Shown in pieces: positions 1 to 12,085 of a DNA stretch of 64,000 nucleotides; the stretch's first letter is position 1; the number at the start of each line of letters is the position of its first letter. A program made the position numbers and the translations under genes. Source of the stretch: Raphanus sativus (Eukaryota; Streptophyta; Magnoliopsida; Brassicales; Brassicaceae); the NCBI RefSeq assembly GCF_000801105.2, contig NC_079517.1, positions 18,547,579-18,611,578 of the forward strand, in the 5' to 3' direction. Below the pieces are notes generated by a model, which was not told where the DNA came from, ran no database searches, and saw only the letters and a list, made by a program, of their open reading frames with translations.

Positions 1-472
1 GAAACCATTCAAATCTTAAATAATGCAAGTATAATGTAGTCTGCGGACTGTATAACCTCTCGGATCGGAGGTTATTATCTATCATAAGTATGCGTGACCC
101 TAACAGGATTATTCACGTGTAAATGCTAAATTCTTGTATCGTAGGATTATGGTATCAAGATCAAACTTTTTTTAAAGCATCTAGATGAATTCTTCATAAA
201 TTATAATTTATTAGAAAACTAAATTGGACCATCATCATCAATCCATATCTGTCCCATTATATTCTCTTTTTATCGACTCTATTGATTTTCTAACATCTGT
301 CAGGTATGAATGAGAAATGACTGCTACACAACTTGCTGGGCTGAATCACAGTTCGAAAAGGATTCATCATTCGTTTCCAAGATGCAGATAATGTTAAATA
401 AGGATGGGGACAATGTTATATACTTTTGCAAGTTGCATACACTGAGATGAGATAATTAGTTAGACCATGGTT
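1..472. other. Intergenic, no feature seen
   Basis: AT-rich sequence without a supportable gene, repeat or RNA. Confidence 0.5.
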
Positions 473-698
473 ATCCCTCAAACCCACTAAAGGTTTTAAA
501 AGAATTTTTTTTGGCTGATTAAAAAAAAATTAAAAAAAAATTAAAAAACACACTAATCGCTGACCGCCACGTGTGTAAACAGTGCAGAATACCCACCACA
601 ATCGGTCTTTATCTCACTTCTTTTGAAGCCGATTTTCAAGTTTTTTTGTGGGATCCAGGGGTTACAAAACCTTTTATTATTCCCCGATATTCATGTTC
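473..698. mobile_element. PIF/Harbinger-like MITE (226 bp)
   Basis: Imperfect terminal inverted repeats (left GACCATGGTTATCCC; right end read on the minus strand GAACATGAATATCGG, about 11 of 15 matching) are flanked on both sides by TTA (470-472 and 699-701). A 3 bp TTA duplication is the signature of the PIF/Harbinger superfamily. The element resembles the one at 31619-31895 in layout: poly-A/T core, a GCCACGTG-type stretch and CA-rich centre. It has no coding capacity. Confidence 0.55.
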
Positions 699-701
699 TT
701 A

Positions 702-1466
702 AACCCGACTAATGTACATCGTTTTTTTTTAAAATCATAGTTGCTGTTTCAAACCGGTTTTATGCTAAAACGAGACATTTATCTTGTTATTTTTGTAGTT
801 TATTTGATAAATTTCATTTAAGTTTGTTCAGATACCTAGTGAATTCCCTATCATTTTTAATTATCTAACTAAGTGAGAAAACAAGTTAAATGAATTTTGT
901 GACCTTTTTTGCTACGTATTATAGTAAAAAAATTTAAATTAATAATGTTGGAACTATGATAATTTATTAATTTATAGAGTTATTAGTTTAAACAAAACTT
1001 TAATTTTTGTATTTATATTTTTTAAAAATATATTTAAAAGAAAGAAAAATATTTTATTTTGTAATATCATATATTAGTTAAAATTTTATAGTTTTGAATT
1101 TATCTATTTTATGATATTATTTGATATATTTTATGTATGCTGAATACATATAAAAGTATACAGAAGAGTTTTATATTAATTAGATAAAATAACAGAAAAT
1201 ATTTAAACAGAAGAAAATAGAAATACAATTCATTTTGAAAATTAACAATCAATATAACCCCTATTATTTTAGTATTGAATACATAGTAGCATCTATCATA
1301 TTATTTTCGTAAATTTTATTGATATAGGATATTTTTGGATGTTATGATATTAATTTTTCTTTTTCTTGTTATTAAATTAAGGTTTCAAAATATTAGATTA
1401 TTTTAATTTTTACAACATAGTTTGCTTTTCGCGTTACATTTCAAAAAACTTATTCTTTATTGTCTA
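702..1466. other. AT-rich intergenic
   Basis: Very AT-rich, no recognisable gene. Possibly old decayed transposon DNA. Confidence 0.4.
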
Positions 1467-1500
1467 CTAGTTTATTGACCCATGCTTCGCATGGGAGTAT
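1467..1500 (-). mobile_element. Helitron 3' terminus (minus strand)
   Basis: Read on the minus strand, a hairpin CCCATGC-GAA-GCATGGG is followed by eight bases and CTAG, with host T next (host A at 1466 on the plus strand). Hairpin plus CTRR-T is the diagnostic 3' end of plant Helitrons. The element would extend to the right; I could not find a convincing 5' TC end, so only the terminus is annotated. Confidence 0.6.
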
Positions 1501-2075
1501 TTATTTTCTTAGAAATATAATATAAGATGGATCTCTTATGCACATTTTTTGAAGGTTATTAGTGATAAAGTTATTGAAAGATTAGAAAATTCTGCTTATA
1601 TTTTGCAACACGTCAATATAGACCCAAAATAGAAATGAAAAAAATTGATTTCTCTTTTCCGATCCAAAGCCAACGAAAAAATATTTGATATGAAATTCAG
1701 GAAAAACATATCACCTGAACAAAAACAAAACACTAACATTATTTTGGTAGAATAATGAAAGTCAATATATATATAGTGTATAGTTCTTCTCCATGTGTCT
1801 TTCTTCATTTCCAAGTTTATATTTATTCTACCAATATTGGTAACATTTTATATAAGAAAAATATAAAATGTGTATCCTAAAGTAAACAAAAATATATCTT
1901 TATACAATTATAAAGTAAATATATATAAAGTTAAGGAAAACCAACTTGACATGAGAGCCTTTCTTGTTTCCTTTTCTTGTCCGAGATGAAGAAAAAGACC
2001 TAACATCTTGTCTTGCTTTTTGACCGGTTTCATCATTACCAACGATCTACACTCAGAATCTCATATCAACCAGCT
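1501..2075. other. AT-rich sequence, probably Helitron interior or intergenic
   Basis: No gene seen. It lies downstream of the Helitron terminus at 1467 and may be the body of that element. Confidence 0.35.
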
Positions 2076-2330
2076 TCTCTTCCTTCTATGGGTGATGCAT
2101 AGATAAAAACATAAATCATAGTCAGCACTTGTTTTAAAATCAAGATCTGTATACAAACTATTTTCCTGGTTAATGAACGTTCTTGCTCCATAGTAATCAA
2201 TCTCTAAGAGTTTCTTCTCAGCAATACCCATTGATCTTCTAGCTTCCTCATCGTTAAGTTCTATTGCTTGTTTGAAAGTGTTTCTTTCCCTTACAGAACC
2301 TAACTGAGAGAAAAAAAAGTAATTAAACAT
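2076..2330 (-). pseudogene. DnaJ-family (plant J-protein) N-terminal fragment
   Basis: A minus-strand frame contains NDEEARRSMGIAEKKL followed by a D-Y-x-GAR-x-F segment. This fits the conserved N-terminus of plant DnaJ proteins of the DUF3444 type, which begin with an E-EA-RA---AE-K---D--GARKF--KA pattern before the J domain. The match covers only about 45 residues. No initiator in the normal place, no J domain (HPD) and no DUF3444 region follow, so this is a relic or transposon-carried fragment. The family call rests on one short motif. Confidence 0.45.
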
Positions 2331-3606
2331 AGGCTAATAGAATTTTTACAAAATTCTGTCCACCAAATTTTCAGAACTTGCTTCGGCCAGAGTAAAATAT
2401 TAGAATTTGCAAGATAAGAAAGGAGCAAGGCGGTTTGTATATATCATCATGAGCTTTTCCTGCTCGCAGCAACAATTTATTTCCTACTTTGCTCTGCAAT
2501 GGATTAAAAAATCTTTATGCTCCTGTAACACAAAATCATACAGAACAAAGCAAGAAGTAACAATTTGACATTGTTGTTTCAAATCAAACACTAACCTGTT
2601 TTGATCATGGGTTCGAACAAACTCTTTTTAACTAACATCACGCATCCATTCTAGAGATTACAAATATTTGATAAGACTCAAATAAGTATCGAGTTTACTT
2701 GATTATCATTTGAATGATTTAACATATATTACCTATCACGGAAGAAGCGTCTCTTTTGAGTAATTACATGATATATCTCAGTGTCGAATTTATAGAAAAT
2801 GAGAAGATAAAAAACAGTGGAGGAAGGATGATCGTGGGTAGTGGTTTTAGTGGACTGTTTTTAAAAGCCATTGTTACAATTTGTTTCTTTCGGTTGCTTA
2901 CAGTTTTTCTTGAACACTATTTTTTTTTAAATTGTAAACATATCTTAGGTGTCAGAATTTAATTGGCTAGAAGACTTGTGCTTTAGTATATAGGGATGAT
3001 TTTATCTTTTGTAAAATTTGAAATATTCTCTTTTTAAGTTTGAATATTTATTTTCAAAATTATATATTTTGTCAAAAAAATATTTTTAAAATTACACAAC
3101 TTTTTTTCAGTTGGAAGATTACATGACTTTGATTTTTTTTTTACTACACTAATAGATTATTTGATAGAAATATTTTAAATTTTATTAAGATTATATATAT
3201 TTTCAAAATATTTAGTTATCGTTAAAGTAAAATTAAATTTCTAATTAAATTTTGATTTGTCATTAATTATTAAAATTTAATATTTTTAATAATATATTTT
3301 AAAGTAATATATGAACTAAGGGTTAGTTGTAAACTATTATATTTTTGAATATAAACATTTTTAAACAATATATTTTGAAAATTTCAAATAAATAAAACGA
3401 TAATAGGTAATTGTAGATATAACCTACGTTAATAAATTTATGTTAGCAAATTTGTTTTTGTATAAAAATAGTATATAGTTCACGAATTTAAAATGATGAG
3501 TGATAATTTATTTAAGTGAAACTATTTTAAAAATAAAATAGGTCAATTTAACTATTTAATATATTTTTATATTTGATTCATATAGAACTTATGTTTTAAT
3601 AAAATA
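2331..3606. other. Intergenic, AT-rich
   Basis: No gene supported. The short plus-strand frame at 2756-2962 looks random. Confidence 0.4.
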
Positions 3607-3861
3607 TAGAATATAATTTTAAAATTTATAAAAAATAATATTTATAATTTCATGTTTTATAATAATTTCTGATTAACATTGATTCATAGCATTTTATTAC
3701 TAATTCAAAATAATTTAGTGTGTTATTTTATAAAATTATTTAAAAGGTTTGTAAGATTTTGTTAGATTATTTCTCAACATATTTTGTTATAATTGAAAAA
3801 AAAAACAAATTTATAGGTGGTTTATTATTAATTTAAATAATCAAATTTGTCATATTAACTA
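3607..3861. repeat. AT-rich direct repeat, copy 1 (left of MULE)
   Basis: About 255 bp that recurs, diverged but collinear, at 8207-8470. Shared landmarks in order: TGATTAACATTGATT, TAGCAT-TTATTACTAATT, TTTGTAAGATTTTGTTAGATT, TTTGTTATAATTGAAAAA, and CATATTAACTA at the end. The Mutator-like element is inserted exactly at the end of this copy. Confidence 0.75.
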
Positions 3862-4021
3862 GAGAAATTGTCAAAAATACCACTTTCATGATACCATTTT
3901 TCAATTATACACTAACCAGCTATACCACCAGATTTTTAATGATCAAAATACCATTATACCCTTAAAACTAATATCTTCTTCTCCTACATCTCACGATTAA
4001 TTCAAAAACATCATCTCATAT

Positions 4022-4290
4022 TAAAATCGGCGGTGACGAACTATGGCGGTGACGAGTTCTCCGGCGATGACGAGCGACGCTGACGAGTTGTCCAGCGAGA
4101 TTCGTCGAAGCTATGGCGAGATCTGACGAAGCTATTGCGAGATCCGACGAAGCTACGGTGAGATCTGACGAAGCTACGACGAGATCCAATGAAGCAACGA
4201 CGAGATCCGACGCGAAGCTATGGCAAGATCCGACAAAGCTACGGCGAGATCTGACGAAGCTACGGTGAGATCTGATGACGACGAGAAGTT
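4022..4290. repeat. GC-rich 20-21 bp minisatellite, left subterminal MULE
   Basis: Degenerate tandem units of the type GACGAAGCTACGGCGAGATC. A related but inverted GATC/GACGA-rich block lies near the right end (about 7790-7930), so the minisatellite is probably part of a long diverged TIR. The block is much richer in G+C than its surroundings. Confidence 0.7.
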
Positions 4291-4739
4291 AAAATGTACA
4301 AGTCGACGAAAGCTTAAAATGTATGGGATAATCAATGGCGATTGTCGTCTTTTTGTTTAGTTTTAGTGTGATTTCTCAAAAAATCAGTTTCTACGAAGGG
4401 ATAGAATTTTTTCATGACTTTTTTTTTAAGTCTCAAGTTTATAAAACCTTATTAATATTTCTCAATGATCCAGCAGCCTCATGCGCCTGTTTCTGTGTTG
4501 ATGCCTGCCAGTGATGTCCTGATTCATGCCAAAGAAGTTTGTTACTTCTTCTGTACACATTGTATTCTGGAATTCTAATTTCAACTGAGATATGTTCATG
4601 TTGTTTTGCTTATACGTTCATCCTTATGCTTCTCACTTGAGCATTTGGCTCTGAATATTAACCTTGAGGTGAAGAAAAATTTAGTTTCAGTACATCTCTC
4701 ATGTTCCTGGTTGCAATTGCAAGTTCTAACAAACATGGA

Positions 4740-7620
4740 TATATTTCTAGGTTTACAATCAAAACACACTGAGAACCTTTATAAGCTCTTATAAAATTTA
4801 TTAATGATTCATAAATAGTCTTATAAACCTTTATAAATAATTATATAAATATTTATTTGGTTTTATAACCTTTTATATTATTTTGTAAACCCTATATAAA
4901 CTCTTCAAAATCCATTAAAATCTTCTATAAACCCTTACATATCTTATATAAATTTTTTATAAACTTTTCTAAACCCTTTATAAACATTATAAATCCTTAT
5001 AAATTATATATAAAATCCTTATAAACACTTGTAAGTGATTTTGTAAACCCTTTCATAAAGAAGTAGTGGAGATGGAGTATGAGTTTGTTGAGTTACTAAA
5101 GCATATTATTTTTGAATCATGTTTTTCGAAGTGAGTGTGGTGCGTAGGAACAATAAGTGATTGGCTTGCGTTCAGATTTTGAAGAGAGACGAGGTTGGTT
5201 TATAAATTTTCTTATAAGGCTTTCTAAATGGTTATAGACTCTTTTAGTTGATTTATAAACTTATACAACTCTTATAATACCCCTTATAAATTGAATATAA
5301 TATTTCATAAAGTCTGAGTTTTATAAAGGTTTATAAGGGGTTAAAAGCTACGTAATAATTTATAAACTACTATATCTGAGTTTTATAAAGGTTTATAAGA
5401 GGTTATAAGCTACATAATACTTTATAAACTATTATATCTGAGTTTTATAAAGGTTTATAAGTGATTTTTTAATAAGTTATAAGATACTTTGTAAGGAGTT
5501 ATAAGTTATATAATCTCTTCATGAAACTAGTATATCTGAGATACATGGGCCAGCTATAAACATTTATAAGTTATTATTTATCAGCCTTTTCATCTCTGAC
5601 GACATCAATAATAGTATTGGATGGGATAACTTTTTTGGTGATGATAAAGAGATGCTAAGTGTTTATCCACTGACGTTGAAGAGCTTGTGCTCCTGAAATT
5701 TTCCAAAACATGGAGGTTTAAGTTCAGAATTAACTTGTGTACTATGGAGAGCAGACATTTATTTCTTAAAAATGATTTATAAGCCTCAATAAAACGTTAT
5801 AATACTTCATAAAATGATTACCTTTTGATATTCTACAAATATTTATAAATGATTTTATAAATCCTTATAAATAACTTTAAATATTCTTATAAAACTAAAG
5901 AACATGTGCATGCTTTGTAAAGAGATGATGATACGTGGCAGATTCTGAGGAACATAAGGACAGCAAGCAAGGCTCCACCGTTTCAGAAATTTTACATATC
6001 CTTATAAATTGTTTAATAATCTTTTATAATGGCTTATAAACTTCATATATTATTAATAAATTATTATACAAACCATTATAAATTGTTTTATAAGGCTTTC
6101 TAAATAGTTATAGACTCTTTTAGTTGATTTATAAACTTATACAACTCTTAAAATACCCCTTATAAATTTAATATAAGCTTTCATAAAGTTTTTATAAGCC
6201 CCTATTAATAGTATACATAACCCCTTATAAATTATTTATAAACTTTCATAACGTTTTTATAAAAATTTATAAATAGTTTATAGATTTTATAACTTGTTTT
6301 ATATGCCTTTATTAATGTTTTATATACTCTTATAAATAATTTTACACACCCTTATAAGATTTTGTAAAGAGATAATGATACGTGGCAGATTCTGAGGCAC
6401 ATGCTGACAGCAAGCAAGGCTCCACAGCTTCAAAAATTTGACATGTCTTCATAAATTGTTTTATAATCCATTATAAGAGTGTATACACTTTATAAATTAT
6501 TTTTGTAAATCCTTATAAATTCTTTTTTTTAACAGAATATATATTTTTTCAACAGCTCAAGAAGACCCTCTAAACAATTTTCATACCTTTTATAATTTAT
6601 TAAATGTTTTATAAACCTTTATAAATGGATTTTACTTTTACAAATAATTTATAAACTCTTATAAATAGATTATAAACTTTACAAACTGTTTTATAAACGT
6701 TTACAAATGATTTCTAATATCTTATTTGTTCTTTTTCTTTCTTTTGCTCTTCTTTCATGTATTATTGTCTTATATCATGTTACAAAAAAGTAAATTCACA
6801 AATCCTTGTTTCCATTAGCTTTTTTTGTTTTATATCATTGTTGAACTGTCAAAATCCATGTCATCAAAGATCAGATTTGTTGGGGTCACCAAATGTTTGT
6901 ATTCATCAGAAAATCCAAACAATGTATTAACCACAAGATGTAAAAAAGAATAGTCAACGTTTTATAAATCTCTACAAATCTCTAATATATGAATTTATAA
7001 ACTCTTATAAAACTCCATTTATAATCTTCTATAAAACGCTTCACATTATTGACCAAGACACCGATTGGGTAATCACTTTTGGATTGTCCAATGGTTCTGT
7101 TCCAGCTTCATAAATCCTCAGAGGCAATCTCATAGATGTGCAGAATTCATTGCTATCTGACTGCAAGATGAAATTAAAATATGATGTTAACTTTTAATCA
7201 TAGTCTAAAGATACCTTATCCAAGCGTAATATTCATGTATTTCGATAACAGTTTTACAAAGAATATAAGATAATAAAAGAAAAGACTTCTCAAATTCACA
7301 CATTTATATGTTTTTATAGACATATGAGAAACTCTTGTTTACAAACTTCTTTATAAAACCTTGTAAAGCATTGAGTTGTACTATCGACCCTAAAACCCAG
7401 ATTTATAAGAGGATATAATTCTTTAAAATGCAATGTTCACTATTCGAAAACCTTTCTTCTAACCATAATTATTCAAATGACAAGTCTAAATTAAATCAAC
7501 CTTATTTGTGTTTCGGATAACAGAGAAACAAAAATCATAAAATCACTTGAACCCAGATTTATAAAGGTTTATAATTTTTTGAAAATTCAATGTTTACTAT
7601 TGAAACTCTTTCCCTTAGAT
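4740..7620. repeat. TTATAA-motif array inside the MULE
   Basis: The palindrome TTATAA, usually as (T)TTATAAA or CTTATAAA, occurs about one to three times in most 60-base stretches over roughly 2.9 kb. That is many times more than base composition predicts. Spacing is irregular, often 10-17 bases, so this is not a simple microsatellite. The array is interrupted by non-repetitive islands at about 5070-5200, 5590-5770, 5890-6000, 6370-6440 and 6720-6930. I know no described function for such an array. Confidence 0.7.
5212..5312. repeat. Internal duplication in MULE, copy 1 (copy 2 at 6087-6188)
   Basis: About 100 bp beginning TATAAGGCTTTCTAAAT and running through GACTCTTTTAGTTGATTTAT recurs at 6087-6188 with few changes. 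A second pair, containing ACGTGGCAGATTCTGAGG and CAGCAAGCAAGGCTCCAC, lies at about 5930-5985 and 6378-6425. The TTATAA region therefore grew partly by segmental duplication. Confidence 0.8.
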
Positions 7621-8206
7621 CGACATGTTCTAAACGATTTGTTTTATATTAGAAAGAACAAATCCAAAAAATTACTTGAATCAAACAAAAAAATACAAAT
7701 TAGAAACATACATGTGTGAATCGTGGTGAGGAGCCAACATCTTTGAGGTTTTAATCGTGATTCTTGTAAACTCTTGTCGCTGGTTGTGTGAGAGAGTGAC
7801 GATGGATCTCGCCAGACGACGACGGATCGCGACGGAGACGACGATAGATCTCGACGGAGACGACGATGGATCTTGACGACTGTGGATCTCGACGGATTAG
7901 ATGACATCGACGACAAAGACGAGGACGGCGATACTGGATGAAGACGCGAGGCTTAAAAGACGTCGACGATGACAGAAACGAGAGAAGAAGAATCTGATGG
8001 AGAAGAAGATAAGGTAGGGTCAGTTTTGTCTTTTACACATTAATGAAAAGTGTATTTGTGAAAATATCACTCTATTGGTGGTATTGTTGAATTGTGGTAC
8101 CACACAAAGTGTAGTTATGAAATTTCCCCTTTTAACTAATTATTTAGCTAGTTTTAGTATGACTTGTTAACAATAGATTCTGACCCTAATTTAATAGATT
8201 AGAATA

Positions 8207-8470
8207 TAGAATATAATTTTAAATTTTATAAAAATAATATTTTTTATTTTCTTGTTTTATAATAAATTTTTGATTAACATTGATTTATAGCATCTTATTA
8301 CTAATTACAAAATTATTACTGTGTTATTTTATAAAAATATTTAAAATGTTTGTAAGATTTTGTTAGATTTTTTCTCAATAGATTTTGTTATAATTGAAAA
8401 ATAATATTCAAATTTATATTTGTTTTATTGATAATGTAAATAATCAAATATATCATATTAACTAATTATT
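8207..8470. repeat. AT-rich direct repeat, copy 2 (empty MULE site)
   Basis: Diverged copy of 3607-3861. It continues as CATATTAACTAATTATTTT without a transposon and so preserves the pre-insertion arrangement of the MULE target. Confidence 0.75.
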
Positions 8471-8832
8471 TTGTGATAGACGAATTCAAAGTCATATCTT
8501 CTACTACTTTTTGATAGACGATGATATGGTGTATTATTCGAAGTTTACTTAATTATTGAGATTGTTAGAATGTCTAGTAAGATTAAAGATGGACAAAAAT
8601 ATGAATTGATTATATTTTTGGTGTGTTGTAGGTTCGTGAACTGAAGAGAAAGCAAATATGATTATATGGGTTCAGGTGATGTCCAGTTTTACTCAGTATT
8701 GAAGCCAGAAGATGAACAAAGTCATGGTTTGATTAGTATAAGATCAGTATTTGAAATTTGTATTGTTCTTTTATCTGTAGATAACCGAATGATGGTTTAA
8801 TGTGATGCTGTTTTAGATTAAGTAATTTGGTT
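8471..8832. other. Intergenic before the 510 bp array
   Basis: No gene supported. A splice-acceptor-like TTGTAG followed by a short open stretch occurs near 8627-8650, but I recognise nothing. Confidence 0.35.
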
Positions 8833-11378
8833 ATCTTAATAAATAAAGTTGGCTTTTTTCTCTCTATAGGGGGAAAATCGCCATGTGTCCATCATTTTAC
8901 TAAAATGATACGTTTCGTACACAGACTGTTTGGTTATTGGGCCATAATTTGATATGTGCGGCCTGTTTAGGTTTACCTCGCCGTCAATGGAAGGACTGCG
9001 TTTTCCTGTAAGTGTAACGTCTTCGATCTTGCTTAAAATCACATTTTAATTCCATCATCAAGCCTCAGCCTACCTCTCTTCCCAATCCCTCTCATTTATT
9101 CTCATTAACGAGCGTCGTAACATCTATATATATATAGGTCTTCGTCGAGCTGCAGAGAAAGTCACCAAACTCTGCAAATCCTTAGAATCTCAAAAGCTTC
9201 CACTGCAATACTTCAAAGACATGGGATGCCCAACATGCTACTCTCCGATTTAAGGAGACTGTTCTGAGAAGCAAAAACTGTGAAGAAAGGTGGGGGAGCT
9301 GTGTGGACATGGTGGTTTGTATATCTCGATACTGGTTCGTAAATCTTAATAAATAAAGTTGGCTTTTTTCTCTCCATAGAGGGAAAATCGCCACGTGTCC
9401 ATCATTTTACTAAAACGATACGTTTCGTACACAGACTGTTTGGTTATTGGGCCATAATTTGATATGTGCGGCCTGTTTAGGTTTACCTCGCCGTCAATGG
9501 AAGGACTGCGTTTTCCTGTAAGTGTAACGTCTTCGATCTTTCTTAAAATCACACTTTAATTCCATCATCAAGCCTCAGCCTACCTCTCTTCCCAATCCCT
9601 CTCATTTATTCTCATTAACGAGCGTCGTAACATCTATATATATATAGGTCTTCGTCGAGCTGAAGAGAAAGTCACCAAACTCTGCAAATCCTTAGAATCT
9701 CAAAAGCTTCCACTGCAACACTTCAAAGACATGGGATGCCCAACATGCTACTCTCCGATTTAAGGAGACTGTTCTGAGAAGCAAAAACTGTGAAGAAAGG
9801 TGGGGGAGCTGTGTGGACATGGTGGTTTGTATATCTCGATACTGGTTCGTAAATCTTAATAAATAAAGTTGGCTTTTTTCTCTCCATAGGGGGAAAATCG
9901 CCACGTGTCCATCATTTTACTAAAACGATACGTTTCGTACACAGACTGTTTGGTTATTGGGCCATAATTTGATATGTGCGGCCTGTTTAGGTTTACCTCG
10001 CCGTCAATGGAAGGACTGCGTTTTCCTGTAAGTGTAACGTCTTCGATCTTACTTAAAATCACACTTTAATTCCATCATCAAGCCTCAGCCTACCTCTCTT
10101 CCCAATCCCTCTTATTTATTCTCATTAACGAGCGTCGTAACATCTATATATATAGGTCTTCGTCGAGCTGCAGAGAAAGTCACCAAACTCTGCAAATCCT
10201 TAGAATCTCAAAAGCTTCCACTGCAACACTTCAAAGACATGGGATGCCCAACATGCTACTCTCCGATTTAAGGAGACTGTTCTGAGAAGCAAAAACTGTG
10301 AAGAAAGGTGGGGGAGCTGTGTGGACATGGTGGTTTGTATATCTCGATACTGGTTCGTAAATCTTAATAAATAAAATTGGCTTTTTTCTCTCCATAGGGG
10401 GAAAATCGCCACGTGTCCATCATTTTACTAAAACGATACGTTTCGTACACAGACTGTTTGGTTATTGGGCCATAATTTGATATGTGCGGCCTGTTTAGGT
10501 TTACCTCGCCGTCAATGGAAGGACTGCGTTTTCCTGTAAGTGTAACGTCTTCGATCTTACTTAAAATCACACTTTAATTCCATCATCAAGCCTCAGCCTA
10601 CCTCTCTTCCCAATCCCTCTCATTTATTCTCATTAACGAGCGTCGTAACATCTATATATATAGGTCTTCGTCGAGCTGCAGAGAAAGTCACCAAACTCTG
10701 CAAATCCTTAGAATCTCAAAAGCTTCCACTGCAACACTTCAAAGACATGGGATGCCCAACATGCTACTCTCCGATTTAAGGAGACTGTTCTGAGAAGCAA
10801 AAACTGTGAAGAAAGGTGGGGGAGCTGTGTGGACATGGTGGTTTGTATATCTCGATACTGGTTCGTAAATCTTAATAAATAAAGTTGGCTTTTTTCTCTC
10901 CATAGGGGGAAAATCGCCACGTGTCCATCATTTTACTAAAACGATACGTTTCGTACACAGACTGTTTGGTTATTGGGCCATAATTTGATATGTGCGGCCT
11001 GTTTAGGTTTACCTCGCCGTCAATGGAAGGACTGCGTTTTCCTGTAAGTGTAACGTCTTCGATCTTACTTAAAATCACACTTTAATTCCATCATCAAGCC
11101 TCAGCCTACCTCTCTTCCCAATCCCTCTCATTTATTCTCATTAAGGAGCGTCGTAACATCTATATATATATAGGTCTTCGTCGAGCTGCAGAGAAAGTCA
11201 CCAAACTCTGCAAATCCTTAGAATCTCAAAAGCTTCCACTGCAACACTTCAAAGACATGGGATGCCCAACATGCTACTCTCCGATTTAAGGAGACTGTTC
11301 TGAGAAGCAAAAACTGTGAAGAAAGGTGGGGGAGCTGTGTGGACATGGTGGTTTGTATATCTCGATACTGGTTCGTAA
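8833..11378. repeat. Five tandem copies of a 508-510 bp promoter-like unit
   Basis: Units begin at 8833, 9343, 9853, 10361 and 10869 with ATCTTAATAAATAA and end with ACTGGTTCGTAA. They are nearly identical; copies 4 and 5 are 508 bp because the TA run is one dinucleotide shorter in places. Each unit holds, in order, a CACGTGTCC G-box (CATGTGTCC in unit 1), a GGGCCATAA stretch, a pyrimidine-rich tract with CTCTCTTCCC, a TATATATATA box about 250-270 bases past the G-box, and about 60 open codons. This order looks like a plant core promoter plus the start of a transcript. Short minus-strand open frames recur in each copy only because the DNA recurs. The array ends about 180 bp before HSP70-like sequence. 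Confidence 0.9.
9902..10153 (+). promoter_or_regulatory. Promoter-like segment in repeat unit 3 (G-box to TATA box)
   Basis: CACGTG at 9902-9907 (ABRE/G-box type CACGTGTC) and a TATATATATA box at about 10144-10153, separated by a pyrimidine-rich stretch. The same arrangement occurs in the other units. Function is inferred from motif order only. Confidence 0.35.
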
Positions 11379-11557
11379 ATTTTAGGTTAATATGAAAATC
11401 TTAGTTGCACCTTAATCGGTTTTGATGATGATAGTTATGGGTTAGTTCTGATTTCAAAGAGATGATTGTGATTTTTTTTGGTTTATAGCATGATCTAATT
11501 GAATGTGAATGATATTTGAATGTGTGAATTAACTCTGTTTTCAATTGGTTTTGTTGT

Positions 11558-12085
<528 letters not shown>

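Larger units (their letters stand above)
3862..8129. mobile_element. Non-autonomous Mutator-like element (MULE), 4.27 kb
   Basis: The left end GAGAAATTGTCAAAAATACC and the right end read on the minus strand, GGGGAAATTTCATAACTACA, are related inverted termini. Both lead into ACCAC-rich subterminal DNA and then GC-rich GACGA/GATC minisatellites (4022-4290 and about 7790-7930). The 9 bp flanks TATTAACTA (3853-3861) and TTTTAACTA (8130-8138) differ at one base, as expected for a Mutator-type target duplication. The paralogous AT-rich copy at 8207-8470 reads CATATTAACTAATTATTT uninterrupted, so it shows the empty site. No MURA/MULE transposase frame was found; the interior is almost entirely TTATAA-rich sequence with a few non-repetitive islands that could be captured gene pieces. 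Confidence 0.75.

Noticed and set aside
2756..2962. 68-codon plus-strand frame with a hydrophobic stretch
   Set aside because: AT-rich DNA translates readily to Phe/Leu/Ile; no conserved motif or gene context.
8836..11078. Repeated 68- and 70-codon minus-strand frames in the 510 bp array
   Set aside because: Present in each copy because the DNA is duplicated; they cross unit junctions, resemble no family, and run against the apparent promoter direction.
8833..11378. CRISPR-like regular repetition
   Set aside because: Units are 510 bp with no spacer diversity, in plant nuclear DNA; it is an ordinary tandem array.
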